Source of the DNA: Collinsella sp. CAG:166
GTDB taxonomy: Bacteria; Actinomycetota; Coriobacteriia; Coriobacteriales; Coriobacteriaceae
Length of the DNA stretch: 35,153 nucleotides
Assembly: GCA_000434535.1 (NCBI GenBank)
Contig: FR878721.1
Coordinates: 1-35,153 of the forward strand
Direction of reading: 5' to 3'
In this document: positions 1-6,751 of the stretch, piece by piece
Position numbering within the stretch: the first letter of the stretch is position 1
Layout of the letters: each line of letters opens with the position of its first letter
Notes under the pieces: generated by a model
The model's database searches: none
Told to the model about the DNA's origin: nothing
The model's input: the letters and a program-made list of their open reading frames with translations, nothing else
Translations under genes and position numbers: made by a program

Positions 1-23
1 ACAGTGCTCAAGCGAGCAAATAC

Positions 24-917
24 TCACTCAAATTGCTCGTCAACAAATACGCTGTTCCCTTTTCGCTGCGCTTTTCCTTGAAAAGGCAGCGCTATGAGAT
101 TTCCAAAGCCGCCCTCAGGAATGGTGGACTGCGCGGGCAGCATTCGGTCAAATGCTTTGAAGGTGATTGTCTTGTTCAGTATCGCCGCTTCGGTGATAAG
201 GCTGCTTCCAAAATCTCGTGCGGTCTTTGCGCTGACGAGCTCTAGGAAGAAAAACCAGACATGTGCGCCGTCGCCCGATCTCGATCGCTCAACTGCGACA
301 TCGATTCCGTGGCTTTTTGCGACATGTCGAATGGCTTTCGTCGCTTCTTTCCAATCGGCTCCGTCAAAATCGATGACCAGGACTTTCGTGTTACTGTCTT
401 TATCGAGCACATATTGGCCTATAACGTCTCGAAGCCTATCGTCATTGCCTCTGAAATGGGCGATGATCGCGGCATCGCTCAACTCGGGGAAGACGCGGCT
501 GCTGCATTCCGTGCATTTGACTCTCTGGTGGCTTGCTTTGGGGCAAATGCCTGACTTCCACTCATTTGCGCAGGCGGGCGTATAGCCAATTCCTCCGTCT
601 TTTCTGCGGTACCCATGAGCGTAGACATCTTTGCGACCAGTAAAGAGATTGCGGAAGAGCTCGAGTTTGTCGCGCGCTGGGCTTGCGCTGGTGACGATAT
701 CTTCGATCTGCGCCCGTCTATCGAAAGAATCGCCAGCTTTCTCCCATTCTTCCAGCGTTGTATAACGGATGTCTGGACCGCTGCTGCAGATAACGATTTG
801 CTTGCGCGGATCCGAAGCGTGGACGACCGTTTTATTGAATTTGAATAGGGCGCTCCCGAAAAGGGCGTATTGATGCGTGCCGTTGCTCATTTGAAAGCCA
901 TTCTTATCAGCGTTCAT
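24..917 (-). CDS. TOTE-type archaeo-eukaryotic primase domain protein, C-terminally truncated and probably decayed
   Basis: 297 residues. Residues ~85-290 match the primase domain of TOTE conflict-system proteins. Visible marks are a Cys cluster (C116, C125, C135, C138, ending CTECSSRVF), the metal-binding DxD in VIDFDGADW (D183, D185), the sGxGAH motif SRSGDGAHVWFFF (H219), FDRMLPAQ and GGFGNLIALPFQ. Family members normally continue into a helicase region after FVDEQFE, but here a TGA follows at once. In the same frame beyond the stop, VFARLST resembles the next family segment, so the stop looks like damage rather than a natural end; the remaining sequence lies outside the window. Upstream, in another frame (about 923-1050), an open stretch encoding WHRLIATHGSVPHYYRTK is cut off by stops, suggesting a broken N-terminal extension. 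The primase fold is clear; a conflict or defence role is from family knowledge, and function here is doubtful. Confidence 0.72.
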   Translation of the reverse strand: MNADKNGFQMSNGTHQYALFGSALFKFNKTVVHASDPRKQIVICSSGPDIRYTTLEEWEKAGDSFDRRAQIEDIVTSASPARDKLELFRNLFTGRKDVYAHGYRRKDGGIGYTPACANEWKSGICPKASHQRVKCTECSSRVFPELSDAAIIAHFRGNDDRLRDVIGQYVLDKDSNTKVLVIDFDGADWKEATKAIRHVAKSHGIDVAVERSRSGDGAHVWFFFLELVSAKTARDFGSSLITEAAILNKTITFKAFDRMLPAQSTIPEGGFGNLIALPFQGKAQRKGNSVFVDEQFE

Positions 918-1320
918 TGGGATGAGGGTACGTCATTTCAGCTTTATGAGATACGCGACTTCGATTTTGGTTCGGTAATAGTGGGGTACCGATCCGTGAG
1001 TGGCAATCAGCCGGTGCCAAAACGTGCGGCGGCTGTTGTTAAAGGTTTTTGACGGCTATGGGGCGGGTTGGCGGCGTGGGGAGGGGTTTTCGAATGACCC
1101 CGTGGTCAAATAACGTCAAATGTGAGTACTGCTGTTAATGTAGTCTCATAACATTTGGCAAGAATAGAATACCAATTCGACATTATTCTATATATCTAAC
1201 CCACCAAACACGGCATTTTGAGCCTTGGCAAGGCGTGAAATTAATCGAAACGATCGATTCCGGCGAGATTTTGCTGCTACTAATTTGGTGGCAGTACTCA
1301 TATTTGCCATTTTTGTCCAG
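918..1320. other. AT-rich intergenic stretch with decayed coding and a short inverted-repeat element
   Basis: No intact gene is seen. On the minus strand at about 923-1050 there is a stop-bounded fragment that probably belonged to the primase gene. Positions 1104-1318 hold the inverted-repeat element listed separately. The stretch is clearly less GC-rich than the housekeeping genes to the right. Confidence 0.5.
1104..1318. repeat. MITE-like element with imperfect terminal inverted repeats
   Basis: CAAATGTGAGTACTGC at 1117-1132 is mirrored at 1291-1306, with 15 of 16 bases matching. The similarity continues weakly outward to GGTCAAA at the left end and its counterpart at the right end. The element is about 215 bp, has no reading frame of its own, and its right end abuts the point where LOG-family coding similarity starts. 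Motifs CAAAAATGG and GAGTA-T-TGC recur in the 254-bp element at 19667-19920, suggesting a related family. Calling it a MITE is inference; no target duplication was identified. Confidence 0.45.
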
Positions 1321-1464
1321 TGGGTACCGCGAGGGGGTCTGTTCGACTGGCCCAACGGCCCGGTGATGAGCGCCGGTATGATCAGCCCGCTCGATCCGGA
1401 TCTGGTACACATTACTGACGACCTCAACGAGGCCGTCGACATCGCCCTGAGCGGGCTGATGTAG
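1321..1464 (+). pseudogene. C-terminal remnant of a LOG-family (TIGR00730 Rossmann-fold) protein
   Basis: The frame ending at TAG 1462-1464 reads FDWPNGPVMSAGMIS followed by DLVHITDDLNEAVDIA. This matches the C-terminal end of LOG-family proteins (cytokinin-riboside-phosphate hydrolase-like, formerly annotated as lysine decarboxylases), where a 'fd-l/w-l-xxxv-s-GMIs-d-l-l-hvtDd-dEAv' pattern is typical. Upstream of about 1321 the frame leaves the family and runs into the inverted-repeat element, so the first ~150 codons are gone. It has no start or ribosome binding site and is surely non-functional. The family call rests on about 45 residues. Confidence 0.5.
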
Positions 1465-1475
1465 AGTAGCTAAAA

Positions 1476-1537
1476 TGGGACGGGGCTAAAAAGACTGGTC
1501 TGAAACGTTTGATACCAGTCTTTTTAGCCCCGTCCCA
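1476..1537. terminator. Perfect 24-bp-stem hairpin between convergent LOG remnant and degV
   Basis: Arms 1476-1499 (beginning TGGGACGGGGC) and 1514-1537 are exact reverse complements, with a 14-nt loop. On the minus strand the hairpin is followed by ATTTTAG. It could serve as terminator for the minus-strand degV, but the stem is much longer than a usual intrinsic terminator, so it may also be a dispersed palindromic repeat. Confidence 0.6.
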
Positions 1538-1632
1538 AACGAACTGCTTCTAAGTTGCGGTGGAATAGGGATTGATTGGCGGCTAATAAGCCAAAAACAG
1601 TCCCCATTTCACCATAACTGATGTGGGCGTCC

Positions 1633-2493
1633 CTAGCGAGTTGGCTGGTAGCGGGGGCAGTAGCTGATGGCGATGGCGTCGACGCCTACATGGGTGGCGA
1701 TGGTGCAGCCGATGGGGCCGGTGCCGGCGTCTACGTAGTCCTGGCCTGCGAGTGCCTCGTCGACAAGCTCCTGCTCCTCGGCGGCACCGGTCGTGAGCAC
1801 GCGCACGCTGGAGCCCGGATGCTCGGCCAAAAACGCGAGGCAGTCTGCCATGGTGTTGGCGACGATGCGCTTGGCGCCGCGGCCCTTCTTGATGGCCTTG
1901 ATCTCGCCCGACTGCCACTCCGGCGAAACGGCCAGGCGAATATTGAGCATCTGCGTGAGCTGGCCGGCGAGCTTGGGCGCGCGGCCGTTCTTAACGAGGT
2001 TCTCGAGCGTGCGGGGAATCAGCAGCAGGTGCGCGTCGGGCAGGGTCGCGCGGATCTGTGCCTCGGTCTCGTCCAGGCTGCGGCCGTCCTCGCGCATGGC
2101 GAGCGCGTACTCCACCAGCAGGCCCTCGGCACCCGAGCCGGTGCGCGAATCGATACAGCGCACGTCGAGCTCGTGGGTCTCGGCGACCAGGCATGCGTTG
2201 GAATAGCAGGCGGACCATTCGCTGCACAGCGAGATAAAGATCGCGCTGTCGTGGCCGTCAGCACGCACGCGGTCAAAGAGTGCCTTGAACTCGCCGGCAC
2301 TCGGCTGCGAGGTGTGCGGCAGCTGCTCGGAGCCGGCCATGCGGGCGACGTACTCCTCGGCGGTGATCTGTACCTGGTCGAGCAGGTCCTCGCCCTCGAT
2401 AATCACATGCAGTGGAATGACGTAAATGCCAAGCTCTTGAGCACGGGCGGGGGAGATGTCCGACGTGGAGTCGGTTATGATGGCAAAAGACAT
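1633..2493 (-). CDS. DegV family fatty-acid-binding protein
   Basis: 286 residues. DegV proteins bind a fatty acid between two domains; FakB members present it to the FakA kinase for phospholipid synthesis. The sequence opens with the family's IITDSTSDIS, has PHTSQPSAGEF around residues 80-90, CIDSRTGSGAEGLLV in the middle, and RTLENLVKNGR, a typical DegV motif. The start chosen is ATG at 2493, with AAAGGTG seven bases upstream; a longer frame begins upstream but lacks a ribosome binding site and the family's N-terminus begins here. It is a single gene, convergent with the LOG remnant and divergent from the HAD gene. Cytosolic. Which lipid it carries, and whether it partners a FakA kinase, cannot be told. 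Confidence 0.9.
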   Translation of the reverse strand: MSFAIITDSTSDISPARAQELGIYVIPLHVIIEGEDLLDQVQITAEEYVARMAGSEQLPHTSQPSAGEFKALFDRVRADGHDSAIFISLCSEWSACYSNACLVAETHELDVRCIDSRTGSGAEGLLVEYALAMREDGRSLDETEAQIRATLPDAHLLLIPRTLENLVKNGRAPKLAGQLTQMLNIRLAVSPEWQSGEIKAIKKGRGAKRIVANTMADCLAFLAEHPGSSVRVLTTGAAEEQELVDEALAGQDYVDAGTGPIGCTIATHVGVDAIAISYCPRYQPTR

Positions 2494-2649
2494 AATTGCA
2501 CCTTTCATTGGGGCGCTTGCGCGCCGCCTTCTGAGAGCAAAGTGCGACAAGTATAGTGGAGTCGTTCCACATTTCTAGGTTCAATTGTTGAATAGTCAAC
2601 AGTTTGAAGTGTCGGTGTGGAAATCATCAACTGGGGAAGAGGAATGCCG

Positions 2650-3312
2650 ATGGAGGCGTTGGAGATATACAGGCGGCCGGTTGTGCTGTTCGATTTTGAC
2701 GGCACGGTGGCCGATACGGGCCGGGCGGTGATGAGCTCGACGCGCAAGACGTTGGCCGCGCGCGGGTTTTCGGAGGCGCAGATGGGTGACCTGCGCCGCA
2801 TGATCGGGCCGCCTCTGTGGAAGAGCTTTCACGACTTTTATGGCTTCTCCCGCGAGGAGTCGCTTGTGGTGGCTGACGAGTACCGTGCCTTTTTTGATGA
2901 GCTGGGACCGGAAGAGTATCCCGTGTTCGATGGAATCCCCGAGCTGCTCGATGGCCTTGTCGCGCAGGGGCATCGCTTGGTCGTGGCGACGTCACGCATG
3001 GAGGCAAAGTGCATTGACATGGTGGGCGAGCTGGGGCTTTCGCAGTTTGAGGCGGTGGTTGGCATGAATCCGCCGCAGGGACGCGAGACCAAGGCCGATT
3101 CGGTTCGCGATGCCCTGGCGGCGCTCGGCGCGACGGCGGGCGATGCCGTGATGATCGGCGATCGCTTTAACGATGTGGAGGGCGCACACGCGATGGGCGT
3201 GCCGTGCATCGGCATCTATTCGGGCGCGGCAGCGCCGGGCGAGCACGAGGCGGCGGGTGCCGATGCAGTGGTGCACTCGGTGGCCGAGCTTGCTAAACTT
3301 TTCGCTATCTAA
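2650..3312 (+). CDS. HAD-superfamily hydrolase, phosphoglycolate-phosphatase-like
   Basis: 220 residues. Motif I is VLFDFDGTVADTG (nucleophile D15, acid D17), motif II VVATS, and the metal motif is GDRFNDVEGA near residue 170. The cap is the small helical type of the Gph/PpaX group. Members dephosphorylate small phosphorylated metabolites; the substrate here is unknown. An ATG at 2644 lies only one base after the GAAGAGG purine run, so ATG 2650, six bases after AGAGGA, is preferred; a GTG at 2617 has no site. It is followed after 55 bases by a peptidase gene on the same strand. Confidence 0.88.
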   Translation: MEALEIYRRPVVLFDFDGTVADTGRAVMSSTRKTLAARGFSEAQMGDLRRMIGPPLWKSFHDFYGFSREESLVVADEYRAFFDELGPEEYPVFDGIPELLDGLVAQGHRLVVATSRMEAKCIDMVGELGLSQFEAVVGMNPPQGRETKADSVRDALAALGATAGDAVMIGDRFNDVEGAHAMGVPCIGIYSGAAAPGEHEAAGADAVVHSVAELAKLFAI

Positions 3313-3367
3313 TAGACGTAATGTGAGGGGCGGGCGTACCCGTCACTCATTGGTGAGGAGGTCGTCC

Positions 3368-4804
3368 ATGAATCAGGTGGAGCAGAGCGTCGCTGAGTAT
3401 GTCGACGAGGTCTGGGAGGATGTCGTCGCTGATATCGAGCAGCTGGTGAGTTATCCTTCCGTGGCAGTTTCTGCCGATGCGGAGCCCGGCGCACCGTTTG
3501 GCCGCCCGGTCCGTGACGCGCTCGATTGCGCGCTCGGCATCGCGCAGAAGCTCGGCTATCAGACGAGCGACGACGAGGGCTATGTGGGAATCGCCGATAT
3601 CCCGGGCCGCGGCGACAAGCAGCTCGCGACTATCTGCCACGTGGACGTGGTTCCCGCCGGCCCTGGCTGGAACACCGATCCGTTCGCGATGGAGCGTCGC
3701 GAGGGCTGGTTGCTCGGTCGCGGCGTGATCGACGACAAGGGCCCGGCAGTGCTGTCGCTTTATGCCGGCGCGTACCTGTTCAAGCACGGCATTGTTCCGC
3801 GCTACACCTTCCGCGCGCTGCTGGGCTGCGATGAGGAAGTGGGCATGTCCGACGTTCACCATTATCTGGAGAACCACGCAGACCCCGACTTTTTGTTTAC
3901 GCCCGATGCCGAGTTCCCGGTCTGCAATGCCGAGAAGGGCCAGTTTGGGGCGACGTTCGTGAGCCCCAAGATCGACGGCGGACGCATCGTATCGTGGAGC
4001 GGCGCCGAGGCGAGCAACGCCATTCCGTCGCAGTCTATCTGCGAGCTTGCGATTGCCGCCGACGAGCTGCCGGCGCCCGTCGAGAACGCCGACCGCCTGG
4101 AGATTACGGCACTCGATAACGGGCATGCGCAGATTTTCGCCCACGGTATCGGTGGCCATGCTTCGATGCCCGAGGGAACGATCAATGCCGTCGGCCTGGT
4201 CGTGGCGTATCTGCGCGAGGCCGAGGACGCGTTTGGTGCCCGTGGCGAGCGCCTGTTGACGCCTGCCGAGCACGAGTTTGTCAAGTTTTTGGCCTTTGTG
4301 CATGCGGACGCCTATGGCCGCGGCCTGGGTATCGACGCGACGAGCCCGGCGTTTGGCCCGCTTACCTGCAACGCTGGAGTCATCCGCGTGGCGGATGGCC
4401 ATATTGAGCAGGTCATCGACGTGCGCTTCCCCGACAGTACGAGTGCCGATACCATCCGCGAGCAGCTCGACCCGCTCGTGGGCCGTTTTGGCGTGACGTG
4501 TCAGCTGGGTCGCGCTAAGGTGCCGTTCTCGGTGTCTGCCGACGATCCGGCCGTGAAGGCGCTTATTGATGCCTATAACGAGTTTACGGGCAAGCATGCT
4601 GAGCCCTTTGCTATGGGCGGCGGCACGTACGCGCGCAACTTTGCCCGCGCCGTCTCGTTTGGCCCCGAGGAGACCGGCCTGGAGCTGCCCGAGTGGGGCG
4701 GCCAGATGCACGGTCCCAACGAGTGCGCCAACGAGGACCAGCTCAAGCAGGCGCTCAAGATTTATATCGTGGCGATCCTGCGCCTCAACGAACTTGAGCT
4801 GTAG
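3368..4804 (+). CDS. Sapep/PepV family Mn2+-dependent dipeptidase (M20)
   Basis: 478 residues, the usual size of PepV-like dipeptidases, which cleave dipeptides in the cytosol using two metal ions. Visible active-site segments are ICHVDVVPAGPGWNTDPF (metal ligand H and its D), GRGVIDDKGP (bridging Asp), LLGCDEEVGMSD (catalytic Glu pair), HGIGGHASMPEGTINA in the lid, FAMGGGTYAR, and the C-terminal MHGPNE with the last His ligand. The start is ATG 3368 behind GAGGAGG; the frame is open further left only because it shadows the HAD gene. Its stop codon lies in the left arm of a long hairpin. Confidence 0.92.
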   Translation: MNQVEQSVAEYVDEVWEDVVADIEQLVSYPSVAVSADAEPGAPFGRPVRDALDCALGIAQKLGYQTSDDEGYVGIADIPGRGDKQLATICHVDVVPAGPGWNTDPFAMERREGWLLGRGVIDDKGPAVLSLYAGAYLFKHGIVPRYTFRALLGCDEEVGMSDVHHYLENHADPDFLFTPDAEFPVCNAEKGQFGATFVSPKIDGGRIVSWSGAEASNAIPSQSICELAIAADELPAPVENADRLEITALDNGHAQIFAHGIGGHASMPEGTINAVGLVVAYLREAEDAFGARGERLLTPAEHEFVKFLAFVHADAYGRGLGIDATSPAFGPLTCNAGVIRVADGHIEQVIDVRFPDSTSADTIREQLDPLVGRFGVTCQLGRAKVPFSVSADDPAVKALIDAYNEFTGKHAEPFAMGGGTYARNFARAVSFGPEETGLELPEWGGQMHGPNECANEDQLKQALKIYIVAILRLNELEL

Positions 4805-4906
4805 GGCTTCCCCAGGCACCCGACCTTGCCCCTCAAACCGTCGCTTGCGTACCAAAGTACGCGGCGCTCCTCTTTCGGGGCAATCTCGGGCACCTGGGAA
4901 ACCCCT
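4803..4906. repeat. 104-bp imperfect long hairpin after the dipeptidase gene
   Basis: Arms 4803-4832 and 4877-4906 are imperfect reverse complements. The centre is GCGTAC-CAAA-GTACGC, exactly in the middle of the palindrome. The whole unit could fold as one long stem. It overlaps the TAG of the dipeptidase gene. It resembles the long palindromes at 1476-1537 and 16666-16794 in position (gene ends) but not in sequence. Confidence 0.6.
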
Positions 4907-5193
4907 ATATCCTGCTTGGATACAAACTTGCATTACGAGCCCGGTGCTTCGGCCCGGGCTTTTTCTGTTGCGGTGGGGTAGTCATTGGGGACGTTCCTTT
5001 GGTGTAAAAGGTGCGCCATGTTCGGCGCTGGATTGTTATCCGTTTGTAAAGGCTGGGCAGAGCTTGCGGTAAGGGTCTATCAATAGCCCGTAAGAAACCG
5101 CAGATAAGGCGGTCGTCGCCCGATCGGGGCCGTATCTTTCCAAACAGCAAAGCGGGCGGGGTGCCCGCGAGTCGCATGTATGAAAGGAAGATC
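4805..5193. other. Intergenic region upstream of pstS
   Basis: No gene is seen in these 389 bases. They hold the long hairpin (to 4906), an intrinsic terminator (4938-4965), one copy of the GGGGACGTTC motif (4983-4997), and a likely pst control region. In the last, TGCGGT at 5065-5070 and ACCGCA at 5097-5102 flank an inner GGGTCTAT/ATAGCCC symmetry, a plausible regulator site. GCGGGC/GCCCGC at 5153-5169 could form a small stem close to the pstS start. Confidence 0.5.
4938..4965 (+). terminator. Intrinsic terminator
   Basis: AGCCCGG at 4938-4944 pairs with CCGGGCT at 4954-4960 around a 9-nt loop and is followed by TTTTT. It ends the dipeptidase transcript before the pst promoter region. Confidence 0.8.
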
Positions 5194-6069
5194 ATGCTCG
5201 ATCAGGCTTATTCTCGTCGTCAGTTCCTCGGCCTCGCTGGTGGTTTTGCCAGCATCGTCGGTCTCGGTCTCGTTGGTTGCGGCGGCTCCGGCGCATCCGA
5301 CGCCGCCGACAAGGGTAGCGCCGCTGCTGCCGAGTCCGTCTCCGGTGAGGTGACCTACGACGGTGCCTCCTCGTTCCAGGCTCTCGTCGAGGCCGCTGCC
5401 GAGAAGTTCATGGATGCCAACCCGGACGTCTCCGTCTCCGGCTCGGGCAACGGTTCGGGCAAGGGCCTGACCGCTGTCGCCGCCGGCACCGTTACCATCG
5501 GTAACTCCGACGTCTTTGCCGAGACCAAGCTCGAGGCCGATCAGGTCAAGAATCTCGTCGACCACGAGGTCGCCGTCGTGGGCATGGGCCCCGTCGTCTC
5601 CAAGAACGTGAAGGTCGACGACCTGTCCCTCGAGCAGCTCAAGGGCATCTTCTCCGGCCAGATTACCAACTGGAACGAGGTCGGCGGTGACGACGCCACC
5701 ATCGTCGTTCTCAACCGCAAGGCCGGCTCCGGCACCCGTGCCACCTTCGAGGCCGCCGTCTTTGGTGACGAGGCCGTCGACTTTAAGGGCGACGCCGAGC
5801 TCGACAAGTCCGGCGATGTCCAGACTCAGATGGCCAGCACCGACAACGCCATCTCCTACCTCGACTTCTCGCACTTCGATGACTCCAAGTTCAACGCCAT
5901 CAAAGTCGAGGGCGTCGAGCCCAAGAGTGCAAACGTCACCGACGACTCCTTTAAGATCTGGGCTACCGAGCACATGTACTGCGCAAAGGACGCCGACGAC
6001 GCCACCAAGGCTTTCCTGGACTTCATGCTTATCGCCTATTTCTCATTTGTTAGAAAGGAATCGCGATGA
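5194..6069 (+). pseudogene. pstS: pstS, phosphate-binding lipoprotein, 5' part; 3' end displaced by an insertion
   Basis: The frame encodes 291 residues, of which ~279 are PstS. The N-terminus has a twin-arginine-like SRRQFLG (7-13) and lipobox LVGC (C29), so it should be an exported lipoprotein catching phosphate for PstCAB. Family marks follow: GASSFQALVEAAAEKF, GSGNGSGKGL (phosphate loop), IGNSDVFAE, IFSGQITNWNEVGG and NRKAGSGTRATFE. The frame then reads ATKAFLDFML and switches at about 6030/6031 to IAYFSFVRKESR, which is not PstS. The missing end, QGKLVEEQGFIPVSAM and onwards, lies at 10272-10361 just before pstC. Start ATG 5194 follows GAAAGGAAG. The last base pairs overlap the kinase start as ATGA. 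Loss of the last ~30 residues probably weakens or abolishes binding; some function cannot be excluded. Confidence 0.85.
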
Positions 6070-6689
6070 GCGATCTGGAGAACAAGAAGAGTCCTGTGGT
6101 GATTACCATCGCGCGCGACTTTGGTGCCGAGGGCCACGAGATCGGACGCATCCTCGCCAACGAGTTGGGGATTCCGCTGTATGACAACGAGCTGCTGGTG
6201 CGCGCGTCGCTGCGCGCAGGCGAGTCGCTCGACAAGATGGCCGCCTACGACGAGCGCCTGGCCGTGGAGAACATGGCGTTCCTGCCCGACCGCTACGACG
6301 CGCGTTCGTACTCGGATAAGTTGTTCCAAAAGATGAGCCAAGTGATTTTGGATCTGGGCGAGACCGAGAGCTGCATTATCGAAGGCCGTCTGTCCGATTA
6401 CCTGTTGCGTAACAACCCCAACCACATTGCCGTGTTGGTGACCGCACCCTTTGAGGACCGCGTCGAGATCGTGCGCAAGAAGCGCGGACTTAACAAAAAG
6501 AAGGGCGCCAAGCTGGTCAAGCAGCAGCAGAAGGCGCGCGAGGCGTTCTATAAGCGCTATAGCGCCGGAAAGTGGAAGATGACGAGCGGCAAGGACATCG
6601 TCGTCAACCGCGCCAAGCTGGGCCGCGAAGGCTGCAAAGACGTTATCGCCGCAGCCTACCGCTACAAAGTGGCCCAGCTCGAAGGCTAA
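6066..6689 (+). CDS. Cytidylate-kinase-like family protein
   Basis: 207 residues. The sequence opens with VVITIARDFGAEGHEIGRIL, the degenerate P-loop region of the cytidylate kinase-like family (Pfam Cytidylate_kin2), followed by IPLYDNELLVRAS, then SCIIEGRLSDYLL, VLVTAPFEDRVEIV and RYSAGKWKMTSGKDIVVN. These are cytosolic P-loop kinases of the nucleoside-monophosphate-kinase fold; the substrate is unknown. ATG 6066 has AGAAAGGA upstream and overlaps the preceding stop as ATGA, which indicates translational coupling to an upstream gene. That partner now is the broken pstS frame but by the reconstructed order was the flippase. It converges with pckA. Confidence 0.85.
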   Translation: MSDLENKKSPVVITIARDFGAEGHEIGRILANELGIPLYDNELLVRASLRAGESLDKMAAYDERLAVENMAFLPDRYDARSYSDKLFQKMSQVILDLGETESCIIEGRLSDYLLRNNPNHIAVLVTAPFEDRVEIVRKKRGLNKKKGAKLVKQQQKAREAFYKRYSAGKWKMTSGKDIVVNRAKLGREGCKDVIAAAYRYKVAQLEG

Positions 6690-6699
6690 CCGACCAAAA

Positions 6700-6732
6700 C
6701 CACCACAAAGGTGCCTGTCCCCTTTGTGGTGG
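6700..6732. repeat. CCACCAC-type palindromic repeat, copy 1
   Basis: CCACCACAAAGG and CCTTTGTGGTGG form a 12-bp inverted repeat around TGCCTGTCC. Near-identical copies are at 13194-13226 (inverted) and 25746-25778. It lies between the convergent kinase and pckA 3' ends, which is the closure point of the permuted segment. Confidence 0.8.
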
Positions 6733-6751
6733 ATATGGACTCACGGCGAAG

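Noticed and set aside
1225..1320. Upstream part of the frame that ends in the LOG remnant, as real N-terminal coding
   Set aside because: The translation before residue W at 1321 (NRNDRFRRDFAATNL...) has no LOG similarity and is the end of the inverted-repeat element.
1621..2556. 311-codon plus-strand frame opposite degV
   Set aside because: DegV on the minus strand has clear family motifs and a ribosome binding site; the plus-strand translation does not resemble any protein.
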